Below, piece by piece: positions 48,545 through 57,549 of a DNA stretch of 58,865 bases; within the stretch, counting starts at the first letter, position 1; each line of letters opens with the position of its first letter. Both the position numbers and the translations under genes were made by a program. Below the pieces are notes generated by a model that did no database searches, had not been told where the DNA came from, and saw nothing but the letters and a program-made list of their open reading frames with translations. The stretch comes from a virus, in IMG/VR virus record IMGVR_UViG_3300032050_008696, positions 1-58,865 of that record; one strand, written 5' to 3'.

Positions 48545-49259
48545 TAACTCTAAGCATCAACATAAATCATATTACGAATTAACAAAACTAGCCTGGCAAA
48601 AGTATTGTGACAAAAACAATATAGACTTTGTTTTGATTACAGAAAAGTTACCCGGAGTAAAACACGCAAAGTGGAACAAACATTATGTGTTTGATTATTT
48701 GGGAGACAAATATGAAAAAATAGGCATGGTAGATTTTGATACTATGCCACATTGGAATTGTCCAAATCCATTTAATCTGTATACCGATGAATTTTGTGGA
48801 GTAATTGATAACTCTTCTTTATACTGGCTTAACAACAGTTTGACATCTTATAAATCAGCTTTTCCAGAATTGAATGTTGATATAAAAATTAGTGAATATG
48901 TCAATAGTGGAGTGTTATTTTTTACAAAAAAACACAAATACGTCTTTGATCAAGTTAAAGAGTTTTATCTAAACAATCAAGAAAAGATAGATAATTGGAA
49001 TGTGCCGAATACAGGCAGAGATCAAACTGTATTAAATCTTATACTAAAAAAGAATAATGTAAACAAAAAGTATCTACCCCACTCATGGAACACATTTGCA
49101 ATGATCAAAAAGGGATATTTCTTTTATAACGATAAATTGAATGATCCTACCCCATTCTTTGTAAAGTATGGTAATATATGGCATTTTACTGGATTTTCAA
49201 TTGAACAACGTACACAATTGATTCAAGATATCTGGAATCAAACCAAACATTTATATTAA
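48525..49259 (+). CDS. GT8-like glycosyltransferase, tandem paralogue 1
   Basis: 244 aa from ATG 48525. M-V-D-F-D-T-M near residue 66 gives a D-F-D metal motif, with N-S-G-V-L-F-F and G-R-D-Q-T-V-L-N later, the GT8-like order. It overlaps the upstream gene by 20 bases. Similar in layout to the next gene. Confidence 0.78.
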   Translation: MIAIEDNNSKHQHKSYYELTKLAWQKYCDKNNIDFVLITEKLPGVKHAKWNKHYVFDYLGDKYEKIGMVDFDTMPHWNCPNPFNLYTDEFCGVIDNSSLYWLNNSLTSYKSAFPELNVDIKISEYVNSGVLFFTKKHKYVFDQVKEFYLNNQEKIDNWNVPNTGRDQTVLNLILKKNNVNKKYLPHSWNTFAMIKKGYFFYNDKLNDPTPFFVKYGNIWHFTGFSIEQRTQLIQDIWNQTKHLY

Positions 49260-50035
49260 TGAAAAAAAACATAATTTTTATTCCAGCGGTAATTTCTAAC
49301 AAAGGAGAAAAAAAGTTACGTAGTACTCCTCTTATCAACAAAATATTTGAATATAGCATAAACAGTTGGAAACACTTCGCAAACAAAAATAACTGTGAAG
49401 TGGTTGTATTGGATCAGCCAATTATGGATTCAAATATAACCAGTATGGCATGGCAACGTTACTATGCGTTGGATATATTGGAAAATAGTGGCATCGATTA
49501 TGACCAAGTACTAATTGTAGATGCTGATACTATTGTTCACCCAAACTGTCCTAACTTCTTTGAAATGACAAACCATAAATACACAGGCGTACACGACGGT
49601 GTTGTGTATGAATGGGTAATGAGAAGTGTGGAGTGTTATAGTAAATACGTATTTAATGACTATAAGTTAAACATATGGAATTATATCAATGGTGGATTTC
49701 AAATATTTAACGAATCACACAAAGATCATATCAACAAGTTTAAACAGTTTTATATTGATAACCGTGATGTTCTATATGAAGTAGAATCAAAAATAAAATT
49801 GGGTACGGATCAAACACCTATGAATTTCTTTCTACAAATGAACAATGTAGAAACTACAATATTGCCATATGAGTATAATATGACTGGGTTAAATCTATCA
49901 GAAGGTTTAACGGAAGACCTTGTATATACAAATTTGGGATGGATATATCATTTTAATGGCATACCGGATAACACATATGGTAACAAAGTAGAATATTATA
50001 TGGCAAAGACGTATAATAAATTGTATGAAAAATAA
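49259..50035 (+). CDS. GT8-like glycosyltransferase, tandem paralogue 2
   Basis: 258 aa. V-D-A-D-T-I-V-H-P-N-C-P near 82-93 matches D-F-D-T-M-P-H-W-N-C-P of its neighbour. N-G-G-F-Q-I-F and G-T-D-Q-T-P-M-N correspond as well. A diverged duplication, probably with different acceptor preference. Confidence 0.8.
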   Translation: MKKNIIFIPAVISNKGEKKLRSTPLINKIFEYSINSWKHFANKNNCEVVVLDQPIMDSNITSMAWQRYYALDILENSGIDYDQVLIVDADTIVHPNCPNFFEMTNHKYTGVHDGVVYEWVMRSVECYSKYVFNDYKLNIWNYINGGFQIFNESHKDHINKFKQFYIDNRDVLYEVESKIKLGTDQTPMNFFLQMNNVETTILPYEYNMTGLNLSEGLTEDLVYTNLGWIYHFNGIPDNTYGNKVEYYMAKTYNKLYEK

Positions 50036-50954
50036 AAAAATATTCATAACCGGTGGAGCTGGGTTTTTAGGTAAACACATTGTAAAACGATATTACGATA
50101 ACAACGATATAACAATCTTCAGCCGAGATGAGGCAAAACATTATTATCTTAAAAAACAATTTCCAAAGATAAACTGCATTGTAGGAGATGTACGTAATTA
50201 TGATTTATTAAAAAGAGTTAGTAAAAATCATAATATTGGAATATTCGCTGCGAGTTTAAAACAAATCGAATCTGTAGATCAAAATGTTGAAGAAGCTTTA
50301 CATGTTATAATACACGGTGCAATTAATAGCAGAAGAATTTCTGAAGAAAATGGATTTGAATCTTCTTGTTTTATATCTTCCGATAAAAGTAGATCAGCTA
50401 CAACATTATATGGATCTATGAAATTTGTAGCCGGTGAAAGTTTCATAGTCAACTCAGATAAAAATAATATCAATTTAAGCACCGCCATATATGGAAATGT
50501 TTTAAATTCGACTGGAAGTATAATTCCATTGATATGGAACGCTATAGAAAATAAATACAGTTTAAAATTGTACTCATCTGAAATGACACGGTTCATGATC
50601 ACGGTAGATGAAGCGATTGATTTAATCGAAGCTGGATTAAAAGTCAATGGCTATAATGTGATACCCAAGGTTAAAAGTTTCAAAATCTTAGATTTATTTG
50701 AACTTTATAAAGAATTATTCGGATTACAGTATACTTTAGATGTTCCTAGAATATCGGAAAAAATACATGAGATTATGATATCCGAAGAAGAAAAACCCAG
50801 AGTTTTAGAATTAGGCAATTACTACTATATGCATTATAAAAATACTTGCATAAACGGTGTTAAATTTACAAATAATGAATATTCTAGTAAAGATGTATGT
50901 ATCACCAAAGAAGAATTAAATAATGTATTAAAATCGTTTAACTACTTTAAATAA
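50025..50954 (+). CDS. CapE/FnlA-like nucleotide-sugar 4,6-dehydratase
   Basis: 309 aa extended SDR. G-G-A-G-F-L-G at 10-16, S-S-D-K-S at 118-122 and Tyr129/Lys133, the SDK-x-YxxxK layout of UDP-GlcNAc 4,6-dehydratases (CapE, WbjB, PseB). Likely makes a UDP-4-keto-6-deoxy-amino sugar. It overlaps the previous gene by 11 bases and is followed by the C-methyltransferase. Confidence 0.82.
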   Translation: MKNKKIFITGGAGFLGKHIVKRYYDNNDITIFSRDEAKHYYLKKQFPKINCIVGDVRNYDLLKRVSKNHNIGIFAASLKQIESVDQNVEEALHVIIHGAINSRRISEENGFESSCFISSDKSRSATTLYGSMKFVAGESFIVNSDKNNINLSTAIYGNVLNSTGSIIPLIWNAIENKYSLKLYSSEMTRFMITVDEAIDLIEAGLKVNGYNVIPKVKSFKILDLFELYKELFGLQYTLDVPRISEKIHEIMISEEEKPRVLELGNYYYMHYKNTCINGVKFTNNEYSSKDVCITKEELNNVLKSFNYFK

Positions 50955-50955
50955 C

Positions 50956-52170
50956 ATGTATTCTGAATATAAATTACGAAAAAGTTGTGCAGTTTGTAAA
51001 AACGCAAATTTAAACACAATTATTGATTTTGGAGAAATATCCTTAGCTGGAAATTTTCCTACAAAAGAAGAAATTGACAATTGTAGAAAATATCCTCTTT
51101 CTTTAAAATATTGTGACACCTGTAAATTGGTACAAACCGACAGTATTATAAATTCAGACTTTTTATTTAAAGATTATAGATATATTTCGTCTATAGGATT
51201 AACTAAACATTTTACGTCAGTTGCCAATCTTTATAAACAAAAATTTAATCTATCTTCTGAAAGCAAAGTACTTGAAATTGGGTCGAATGATGGTGTTTTA
51301 TTGAAGCCTTTAATGGATCTTGGCGTACAGTGTGTGGGATTCGATCCATCTATAAACATTTCTGAAATAGCTAAAAAACGTGGGTGTAATGTAATAGTTG
51401 ATTATTTCAATAAAGAAAACGCAATAAAACACTTGAAACAAAACGAATTTGATATTATATGTTCAAATAATTGTTTCGCCCATATAGATGATATTCATTC
51501 TATATTAGAAGGCGTAAATTATTGTTTAAAACCAAACGGCCAATTTATTATTGAAGTACATTATCTAAAGAATCTAATTGATCAGTTACAATATGATTTT
51601 ATATATCACGAACATTTGTATTATTACTCAATTTCAACTCTAAATTATTTATTCAATTTACATGGGTTTAAAATAGTTGATTTCGAGGAAATTTCTATTC
51701 ATTCCGGCAGTATCAGAGTGTACGCATCGAAACAAGAAAACATATCAACAAAAGTACTTGATAGATTGAAATTTGAAGAAAATGTAGGATTAACATCATT
51801 CGAATATTTCAAAAACTTTAGTAATATTGTAAAAAATCATATCTCATCGCTAAAAACAGTCGTTGACAATATTAAAAATCAAAACTTAAAGATAATTGGA
51901 TATGGTGCATCTGGCAGAGGTAACGTATTAATTAATGTATGTAAGTTTAATTCAAGTGATATTTCATATATCATAGATGAATCTCCAGAAAGATATAATC
52001 GGTACGTAGGTAGCACCGATATACCGATTGTAAATAAAAATATATTAGATGTTGATTCCCCAGATTATATCTTGATATTTGCTTGGAATTATAGTGATAT
52101 GATTATGGAAAAATTAAAAAATAAAAATTACAAATACATAATTCCGTTTCCATCTGTAAAGTTAATTTAA
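50956..52170 (+). CDS. sugar C-methyltransferase (TylC3/NovU type)
   Basis: 404 aa. The N-terminal zinc site uses Cys11, Cys14, Cys53 and Cys56. E-I-G-S-N-D-G at 107-113 is the SAM motif, and H-E-H-L-Y-Y-Y near 218 is the conserved active-site block of 4-keto-6-deoxysugar C3-methyltransferases. The C-terminal third is the matching Rossmann-like domain with G-Y-G-A-S-G-R-G. All parts are complete. Product: a branched-chain sugar. Confidence 0.92.
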   Translation: MYSEYKLRKSCAVCKNANLNTIIDFGEISLAGNFPTKEEIDNCRKYPLSLKYCDTCKLVQTDSIINSDFLFKDYRYISSIGLTKHFTSVANLYKQKFNLSSESKVLEIGSNDGVLLKPLMDLGVQCVGFDPSINISEIAKKRGCNVIVDYFNKENAIKHLKQNEFDIICSNNCFAHIDDIHSILEGVNYCLKPNGQFIIEVHYLKNLIDQLQYDFIYHEHLYYYSISTLNYLFNLHGFKIVDFEEISIHSGSIRVYASKQENISTKVLDRLKFEENVGLTSFEYFKNFSNIVKNHISSLKTVVDNIKNQNLKIIGYGASGRGNVLINVCKFNSSDISYIIDESPERYNRYVGSTDIPIVNKNILDVDSPDYILIFAWNYSDMIMEKLKNKNYKYIIPFPSVKLI

Positions 52171-52172
52171 TT

Positions 52173-52952
52173 ATGAAGATATTGGTATTAGGCCACAACG
52201 GCATGTTAGGACATGTGGTTTTTAAATATCTCACATCACAAAATATAGAAGTTATTACTACGGATTTAAAGTGGGAAACGTATGAATTAAAAGAGTATAT
52301 AAAAAAGTGTACATGTGAATATATGATTAACTGTATTGGATGTATACCACAAAAAAAGTATACGTGGGAACAATATAAATCCATCAACATATCACTTCCA
52401 ATGTTTTTGTCAAATAATTTTACAGGAAAAATAATTAATCCGTCAACCGATGGCGAATTTGACGGAAAAGTTAATGAACATTATTTTTACAGTAAAAATG
52501 AACTGCCTACTGCTTTGGATGATTACGGATTATCCAAAGCATACATATCTTCAATTTTAAGATTTAAAAATAATGTAAAACAAATACGTTCCTCTATTAT
52601 AGGACCAGAATTAAAAAATAAAGTTTGTCTCATGGAATGGTTTTTTAAACAATCTGAAAATGTAAATGGATATACGAATCATTATTGGAATGGAATAACA
52701 ACGTTAGAATGGTCAAAACAGGCTTATAAAATTATCAAAAATTGGGATCGTTATGATACAATAAATCAAATAGGAACGAATAAAATAAACAAGTATGAAT
52801 TGTTGTGTTTGATAAATAAAATATTTGAATGTAACAAGAATATAATATCTATTAATGTAGACTGTGTAAATAAGTGTTTACAGACGGATTACACATTACA
52901 ATCATTAGAAAATCAGCTTATAGAGTTGAAAAAGTTTTATTATGAAAATTAG
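52173..52952 (+). CDS. RmlD/CapF-like nucleotide-sugar reductase
   Basis: 259 aa SDR. G-H-N-G-M-L-G at 7-13, S-T-D-G-E-F at 91-96 and Tyr118/Lys122. Acts on 4-keto sugars, as RmlD or the reductase half of CapF/WbjC. It follows the dehydratase and C-methyltransferase, so these three probably act in order on one sugar. The cupin epimerase part of CapF is absent. Confidence 0.82.
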   Translation: MKILVLGHNGMLGHVVFKYLTSQNIEVITTDLKWETYELKEYIKKCTCEYMINCIGCIPQKKYTWEQYKSINISLPMFLSNNFTGKIINPSTDGEFDGKVNEHYFYSKNELPTALDDYGLSKAYISSILRFKNNVKQIRSSIIGPELKNKVCLMEWFFKQSENVNGYTNHYWNGITTLEWSKQAYKIIKNWDRYDTINQIGTNKINKYELLCLINKIFECNKNIISINVDCVNKCLQTDYTLQSLENQLIELKKFYYEN

Positions 52953-54144
52953 TTTTATCCAACCCAGTAGAAACAACCTAAAATATCTTAAGTGGAGTTA
53001 CGAAGCTATTCGTAAAAACTTAAGCCATAAAGAACATGAAATTTGCGTTGCCGACGACTTTAGTAACGACGGTACATTGGAATGGTGTAAAGAAACAGCA
53101 GAAAAAGACCCACATTTCAAGTTCATCCGTAACGACGGTCCAACCCGATTGGGTCATACAATCCTATATGATCGTCTCATCAATGAAGTAGCTACTAACG
53201 ATGTGGTAATGATCTATCACGCTGACATGTATGCTTGTCCTAACTTCGACAAATATGTTGAAAAATATATTGCACCCGGTACAATTGTTAGTCTAACCCG
53301 CATTGAACCACCTCTACATCCTCCCGGTCCAGAAAAAATTGTACAAGCATTTGGTACTGAGCCAGAAGAGTTTAATGAAGCTGGATTCTTGAAATGGTTC
53401 AATGATACCCGTCTGACAAGAAAAGATAAAACCACAGAAGGAATTTTTGCGCCTTGGGCCCTTTATAAGAGTGATTTTCAATCTATAGGAGGTCACGATG
53501 ATCTATACGCTCCCCAAAGTAAAGAAGATAGCGACATCTTCAATCGTTTTCTACTAAACGGATATAAGTTTGTACAAACATGGGAAGGATGTGTTTATCA
53601 CATGACTTGTAGAGGCAGTAGATACAATCCTACTCTAACTACTGTTGGTAAAGAAAGTGACGAGTGGCTAGCACAAAATAACCGTAGTGCAAGAAACTTC
53701 ATTCGTAAATGGGGTCACTTTGTAAAACACAATGATACCATGAAACCTATTGTACCAAAACGATATGATGTGGGATTCATAGTTCGTAACTGTGATGAAT
53801 ATAAATTGATGTTGCTGGAACCGTGGTGTGATTCAATATATACAGATGTTCCTTATGACCGTTATATTCAAGCAGAACAAAAGAATACAAAATTTGATCT
53901 TAAAAAGAAATTGAAACGTTATGATGATCAAAGAACAAATGACGTACTTATTGAATTTGACGCAACAAAAATAACCAATCAAAGTTTTGAATTCTTCAAT
54001 ATGTTACAGTTGATGTTGGAAGATAGTGGTCAAGTCGGAGAATTTGAGTATGAAATATTCAAATTAAAAATAAATAAATTATCAGACTACAACAAGAATC
54101 TAATTAATATAAAAGATAACTGGTATTCTAATAAATTAACATGA
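52942..54144 (+). CDS. GT2-family glycosyltransferase, two-domain
   Basis: 400 aa. The N-terminal 260 residues are GT2: Q-P-S-R-N-N, V-A-D-D-F-S-N-D-G-T, I-Y-H-A-D-M, and later S-K-E-D-S-D. The last 140 residues form an extra alpha/beta domain of unknown role. Codon use is somewhat more C/G-ending than in the adjoining sugar genes, suggesting better expression or a different origin. Confidence 0.87.
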   Translation: MKISFIQPSRNNLKYLKWSYEAIRKNLSHKEHEICVADDFSNDGTLEWCKETAEKDPHFKFIRNDGPTRLGHTILYDRLINEVATNDVVMIYHADMYACPNFDKYVEKYIAPGTIVSLTRIEPPLHPPGPEKIVQAFGTEPEEFNEAGFLKWFNDTRLTRKDKTTEGIFAPWALYKSDFQSIGGHDDLYAPQSKEDSDIFNRFLLNGYKFVQTWEGCVYHMTCRGSRYNPTLTTVGKESDEWLAQNNRSARNFIRKWGHFVKHNDTMKPIVPKRYDVGFIVRNCDEYKLMLLEPWCDSIYTDVPYDRYIQAEQKNTKFDLKKKLKRYDDQRTNDVLIEFDATKITNQSFEFFNMLQLMLEDSGQVGEFEYEIFKLKINKLSDYNKNLINIKDNWYSNKLT

Positions 54145-54938
54145 AAAAGACAAAAATAGGTATAATTGGTTATGGTTACGTAGGTAGGGCGTTTGATAAC
54201 TTTTTTAAAAATCATTATGATGTATCGATTTACGATCCATCGTATATAATGTCTTGTACAAAAGAAGATATCAATAAATGTGATTTAGCCGTTATATGTG
54301 TACCTACGCCTGAAAATGCTGACGGTAGTTGTAATACCAGTATAGTAGAAGAAACGATACAGTGGTTGAATACTCCGTTAATACTATTGAAGTCTACAGT
54401 TGAAATTGGTACTACTGATAGATTGATCAAAACTTACAATAAAGAAATCGTATTTAGTCCAGAATTTGCCGGTGAATCAAAATATTGGACTCCGGATGGA
54501 TTTACCAATGATGTAAAACAAACTCCGTTCTTTATCTTTGGTGGTAAAAAAGAATTGTGTTATAAATTGATAGAAATCTATACACCAATAACAGGCCCAA
54601 GCAAAACATATAGAGTTACGGATCCAATCAATGCTGAAATTGCAAAGTATGTAACAAATACACATTTAGCAATGAAGGTTGCTTATTGTAATGAAATATA
54701 CGATCTATGTGAAAAGTTAGGTACCAATTACTATGAAGTGCGTGATTTGTGGTTATTGGATCCTCGTACAACCAAATCACATACAGCTGTATTTACGGGA
54801 GAACGTGGATTCGGCGGTAAATGTTTTCCAAAAGATACAAAAGCTATGGTTAAATTGGGTGAAAAAGTTGGCATTGATCTATCTATATTAAAGACAGTAC
54901 TAGAAAGTAACAAAGAACAATTGAAAAAGAATATATGA
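54141..54938 (+). CDS. UDP-glucose/GDP-mannose dehydrogenase-like protein lacking the C-terminal domain
   Basis: 265 aa, against the usual ~390-450. G-Y-G-Y-V-G at 10-15 binds NAD, S-P-E-F-A at 106-110 and T-N-T-H-L-A-x-K at 172-179 follow, and the catalytic Cys228 sits in G-F-G-G-K-C-F-P-K-D. The sequence ends 37 residues later, so the C-terminal nucleotide-sugar domain is missing and no following gene supplies it. The substrate may not be a standard UDP-hexose. Confidence 0.85.
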   Translation: MKKTKIGIIGYGYVGRAFDNFFKNHYDVSIYDPSYIMSCTKEDINKCDLAVICVPTPENADGSCNTSIVEETIQWLNTPLILLKSTVEIGTTDRLIKTYNKEIVFSPEFAGESKYWTPDGFTNDVKQTPFFIFGGKKELCYKLIEIYTPITGPSKTYRVTDPINAEIAKYVTNTHLAMKVAYCNEIYDLCEKLGTNYYEVRDLWLLDPRTTKSHTAVFTGERGFGGKCFPKDTKAMVKLGEKVGIDLSILKTVLESNKEQLKKNI

Positions 54939-55312
54939 ACTTTACCGATTTTAATATTCCTATGATATGTTGGGTAGCATTTGTCATGGTCGTTTGGTTT
55001 GAAAGTGATATCGTTACTACGATTGCTAATTTAACCAATACGAGAAATCTTTTAAAAATAAACGAGTTTAGTAAATATAAGTTGGAAATAGATGTAATGT
55101 CTAATTATCCAAACTTTCTTTATAGTATGTATCCAGGCTATTTAACTAAACTATTATCATGTCCAATATGTTTATGTTTTTGGACAACACTATTCTCTGT
55201 TAACTTACTGGTACTTGCATATGGATATAATCCATTATTTGCTTATTTATTATTTCCAATCAACTATATCAGTAGTTTGTTTTTATATTTAATAGTTAGA
55301 AAACTGTTATGA
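54935..55312 (+). CDS. small membrane protein with CPxC motif
   Basis: 125 aa. Hydrophobic segments at about 8-28, 80-100 and 104-122; C-P-I-C-L-C-F-W near residue 75 resembles DUF1360-type membrane proteins of phages and bacilli. Overlaps both neighbours by 4 bases. Role unknown; it may anchor a glycan enzyme. Confidence 0.7.
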   Translation: MNFTDFNIPMICWVAFVMVVWFESDIVTTIANLTNTRNLLKINEFSKYKLEIDVMSNYPNFLYSMYPGYLTKLLSCPICLCFWTTLFSVNLLVLAYGYNPLFAYLLFPINYISSLFLYLIVRKLL

Positions 55313-55938
55313 TTCACATAAACTATTTTGACATGGGATTGTGTTATGATGCAAAAGAAATAGAACTTTTTGTAAATCATGTAGTTCCCAAATTTAAAAA
55401 TATTACCTATACTGTATATGGATTTGAAGCAGATCCAGATTCCTATAAAGTAATTAAAGACCGTTATAAAGATAATACGAATGTTAATATTAACAATCTT
55501 GCTATTTCAAATTCAAAAGGAAATGTAAAATTATACAAGTCCGATAATGGAGGATTAGGTAATTCAATTTTTCCATCAAAAAATAATGTAAGTCCTTTTA
55601 AATATTATGAAGTAGAATCAGATACATTTTCAAATTGGTTGATTGAAAATAACGTCGATTTAAAAAATAGTGTTAATATACTAAAAGTTAACATAGAAGG
55701 TGCTGAATTATATTTGTGGGAAGATTTTAAATTAAATAATTTAAGGAAAGACTTTCATATATTATGTGGAACTACTACACATGATATAAATAAAGTAAGA
55801 GAACTAGAACCGAAGGTTTCTTACTATTATGAACTTGTAAAAGAATTAAATGCCGAGTTAAGTTTATTTACAGGTACACATTGTAAAAAATCTGTAGATT
55901 GTTTAACAGATTTACTCAAACCAATTTTAGAACGATGA
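55309..55938 (+). CDS. FkbM-family methyltransferase
   Basis: 209 aa. G-F-E-A-D-P-D near residue 43 is the motif II region, A-I-S-N-S-K-G follows, and L-K-V-N-I-E-G-A-E near 124-132 is the FkbM signature. It starts without the usual upstream G-x-G, which is reduced to N-Y-F-D-M-G. Likely O-methylates a sugar. Confidence 0.85.
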   Translation: MIHINYFDMGLCYDAKEIELFVNHVVPKFKNITYTVYGFEADPDSYKVIKDRYKDNTNVNINNLAISNSKGNVKLYKSDNGGLGNSIFPSKNNVSPFKYYEVESDTFSNWLIENNVDLKNSVNILKVNIEGAELYLWEDFKLNNLRKDFHILCGTTTHDINKVRELEPKVSYYYELVKELNAELSLFTGTHCKKSVDCLTDLLKPILER

Positions 55939-56216
55939 ATATAGGAAGTTATCAAGCATGTTTAAACTTTGTGGGTAATGATCAAGTACCCGGATTGAAT
56001 AATCTACGTGATTGTGTATCACAGTTGAGTAAAATCTGTAATTGTCAAAAATCTAGAAAAGCACAAAAAGGAGAAGAATGTAATGTGCTTTATATAAATT
56101 TTGCAAGTACAGTGGCACCAAATATGGTAGAATACTTCAAGTCAAAAACAAATGATGCTACCATAACATTTACGCATGGTAGCAATCATATTATATCAAC
56201 AATTACACTACGTTGA
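55935..56216 (+). CDS. conserved phage hypothetical, 93 aa
   Basis: The ATG at 55935 overlaps the FkbM stop as ATGA; a longer in-frame start at 55899 is rejected. It has four Cys in the centre (one C-x-C) and a T-F-T-H-G C-terminus. The stop overlaps the convergent kinase gene by 14 bases. Function unknown. Confidence 0.65.
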   Translation: MNIGSYQACLNFVGNDQVPGLNNLRDCVSQLSKICNCQKSRKAQKGEECNVLYINFASTVAPNMVEYFKSKTNDATITFTHGSNHIISTITLR

Positions 56217-56835
56217 TTTGTTTTAGTACTTCCAATACAGTAGTCCGAATCGTCGGATGATTTTTAATATCAGAACAATCTGAATAATCTTGCCATTCTA
56301 TGGCAACATCTGCTCGTTTTAAAACTTTTGGATTATTCAATAACTCATGTTCATTTGGAGCACTATCATATATCTTGGTAATTTTGTTTTTACTAAAACG
56401 TTTACCTGATGGTATCGGTGCTAATTTATATTTGGTAATATGTACCAACTTACCCGTCATTTTACGTTGTAACCAAGTACATTCATCTTCTAGATAATGA
56501 TCATATCGAATATCAGTTATGAACACTACATCAGCTTTAGTATTGGAGATTCGATTTTCTACCTTTTGAGTCCAGTATTTACCCTCACTGGTCTTTCGCA
56601 TAACATCGCCATATGCAACTAATAGTGGTCTGATAATATTCTTTTCAGACGTATTTTCAGTAAATACATCTATACCTACTTTTTCTTTAATAAGATCCTT
56701 CAAATCACTTTTAAGTTCATATGCCAAAGCATACTTTTCTGATTTAATCCCATGTTCAGATAAAATCTCTTGTGCTACTGTAGTAAACAAGTCTTTACCA
56801 CTTCTAGCAAATCCAGATACCCCAATAATTTTCAT
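56203..56835 (-). CDS. 1: deoxynucleoside monophosphate kinase (T4 gp1-like)
   Basis: 210 aa. G-F-A-R-S-G-K-D at 8-15 is the P-loop, and T-D-I-R-Y-D-H-Y-L-E near 107-116 is the conserved acidic/Arg region of phage dNMP kinases. It phosphorylates dNMPs for replication, possibly including a modified one. It overlaps the gp62-like gene by 4 bases. Confidence 0.92.
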   Translation of the reverse strand: MKIIGVSGFARSGKDLFTTVAQEILSEHGIKSEKYALAYELKSDLKDLIKEKVGIDVFTENTSEKNIIRPLLVAYGDVMRKTSEGKYWTQKVENRISNTKADVVFITDIRYDHYLEDECTWLQRKMTGKLVHITKYKLAPIPSGKRFSKNKITKIYDSAPNEHELLNNPKVLKRADVAIEWQDYSDCSDIKNHPTIRTTVLEVLKQINVV

Positions 56836-57308
56836 GATAACATCTTCTCCACTTCTTTTTCAGAATAACCAAATCCCTCAATTAAATTAATTAAATCTTT
56901 GATACCATTCTCAGACGATACCAATATTGTGTAGTAATCTTTAGCATCAGATGCTCCTACGGAAAACTTTTTGCAAATACAATCCAATACGGTCTGATTG
57001 ATATTTTCAGTACTGCCTTTAATATATTTACAAAACTTTCTACCTTTTGGTACCACTTCAACTAATACCTTATAAAATTGTTCATTCGGAACAAGTTGAA
57101 AATATTTAGATACAAATGCCATATCCTCAACAAGATCCGGATCCATACTCAAAAAACGAATAAGCATGTACTTGTTGAATGATGTTTTTTCTGCATCTGT
57201 AAGAGAGTTGTAATAATCTGGACTTTTAACCTCACGTATATGATTGATATGATCAAACAATCCACGGGTTTTACTGCTGGTTTCTTCGGATGTTTTCTTT
57301 CGTTTCAT
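56832..57308 (-). CDS. 62: clamp-loader small subunit (T4 gp62-like)
   Basis: 158 aa. F-N-K-Y-M near residue 44, V-V-P-K-G-R-K-F-C-K-Y near 86-96 and D-A-K-D-Y-Y-T-I-L near 121 align with the conserved blocks of T4 gp62 (Y-S-K-F-M, V-P-R-G-K-R-Y-G-K, D-A-I-N-Y-K-S-I-L). Completes the gp44/gp62 loader although its gene lies 26 kb from gp44, unlike in T4. Confidence 0.8.
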   Translation of the reverse strand: MKRKKTSEETSSKTRGLFDHINHIREVKSPDYYNSLTDAEKTSFNKYMLIRFLSMDPDLVEDMAFVSKYFQLVPNEQFYKVLVEVVPKGRKFCKYIKGSTENINQTVLDCICKKFSVGASDAKDYYTILVSSENGIKDLINLIEGFGYSEKEVEKMLS

Positions 57309-57522
57309 TATTTAATATTCTACTACGACGATGTAAATTTTCAACTTGTTTTAATAACTTGATTCTTTCTGAGTTTAATAACTCTATAGCGTCACTAGTA
57401 ATAATTTGAAACTCATCAAATTTTTTGATAACACGTAAAACCAAGTATATAGATAAAAAAGAAGTTATGGTTGCCAACGTGGTCAGCAACCATAACATTA
57501 TGTTATAAATGTTCCAGTCCAT
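57271..57522 (-). CDS. small membrane protein with coiled-coil tail
   Basis: 83 aa. One membrane helix at about 8-30, then a Lys/Glu/Leu heptad-rich tail, giving a short N-out anchor with a cytoplasmic coiled coil, a spanin- or holin-like outline without other evidence. It overlaps the gp62-like gene by 38 bases. Confidence 0.65.
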   Translation of the reverse strand: MDWNIYNIMLWLLTTLATITSFLSIYLVLRVIKKFDEFQIITSDAIELLNSERIKLLKQVENLHRRSRILNNETKENIRRNQQ

Positions 57523-57549
57523 AGTAATATATATGAACTGGATTGATTA

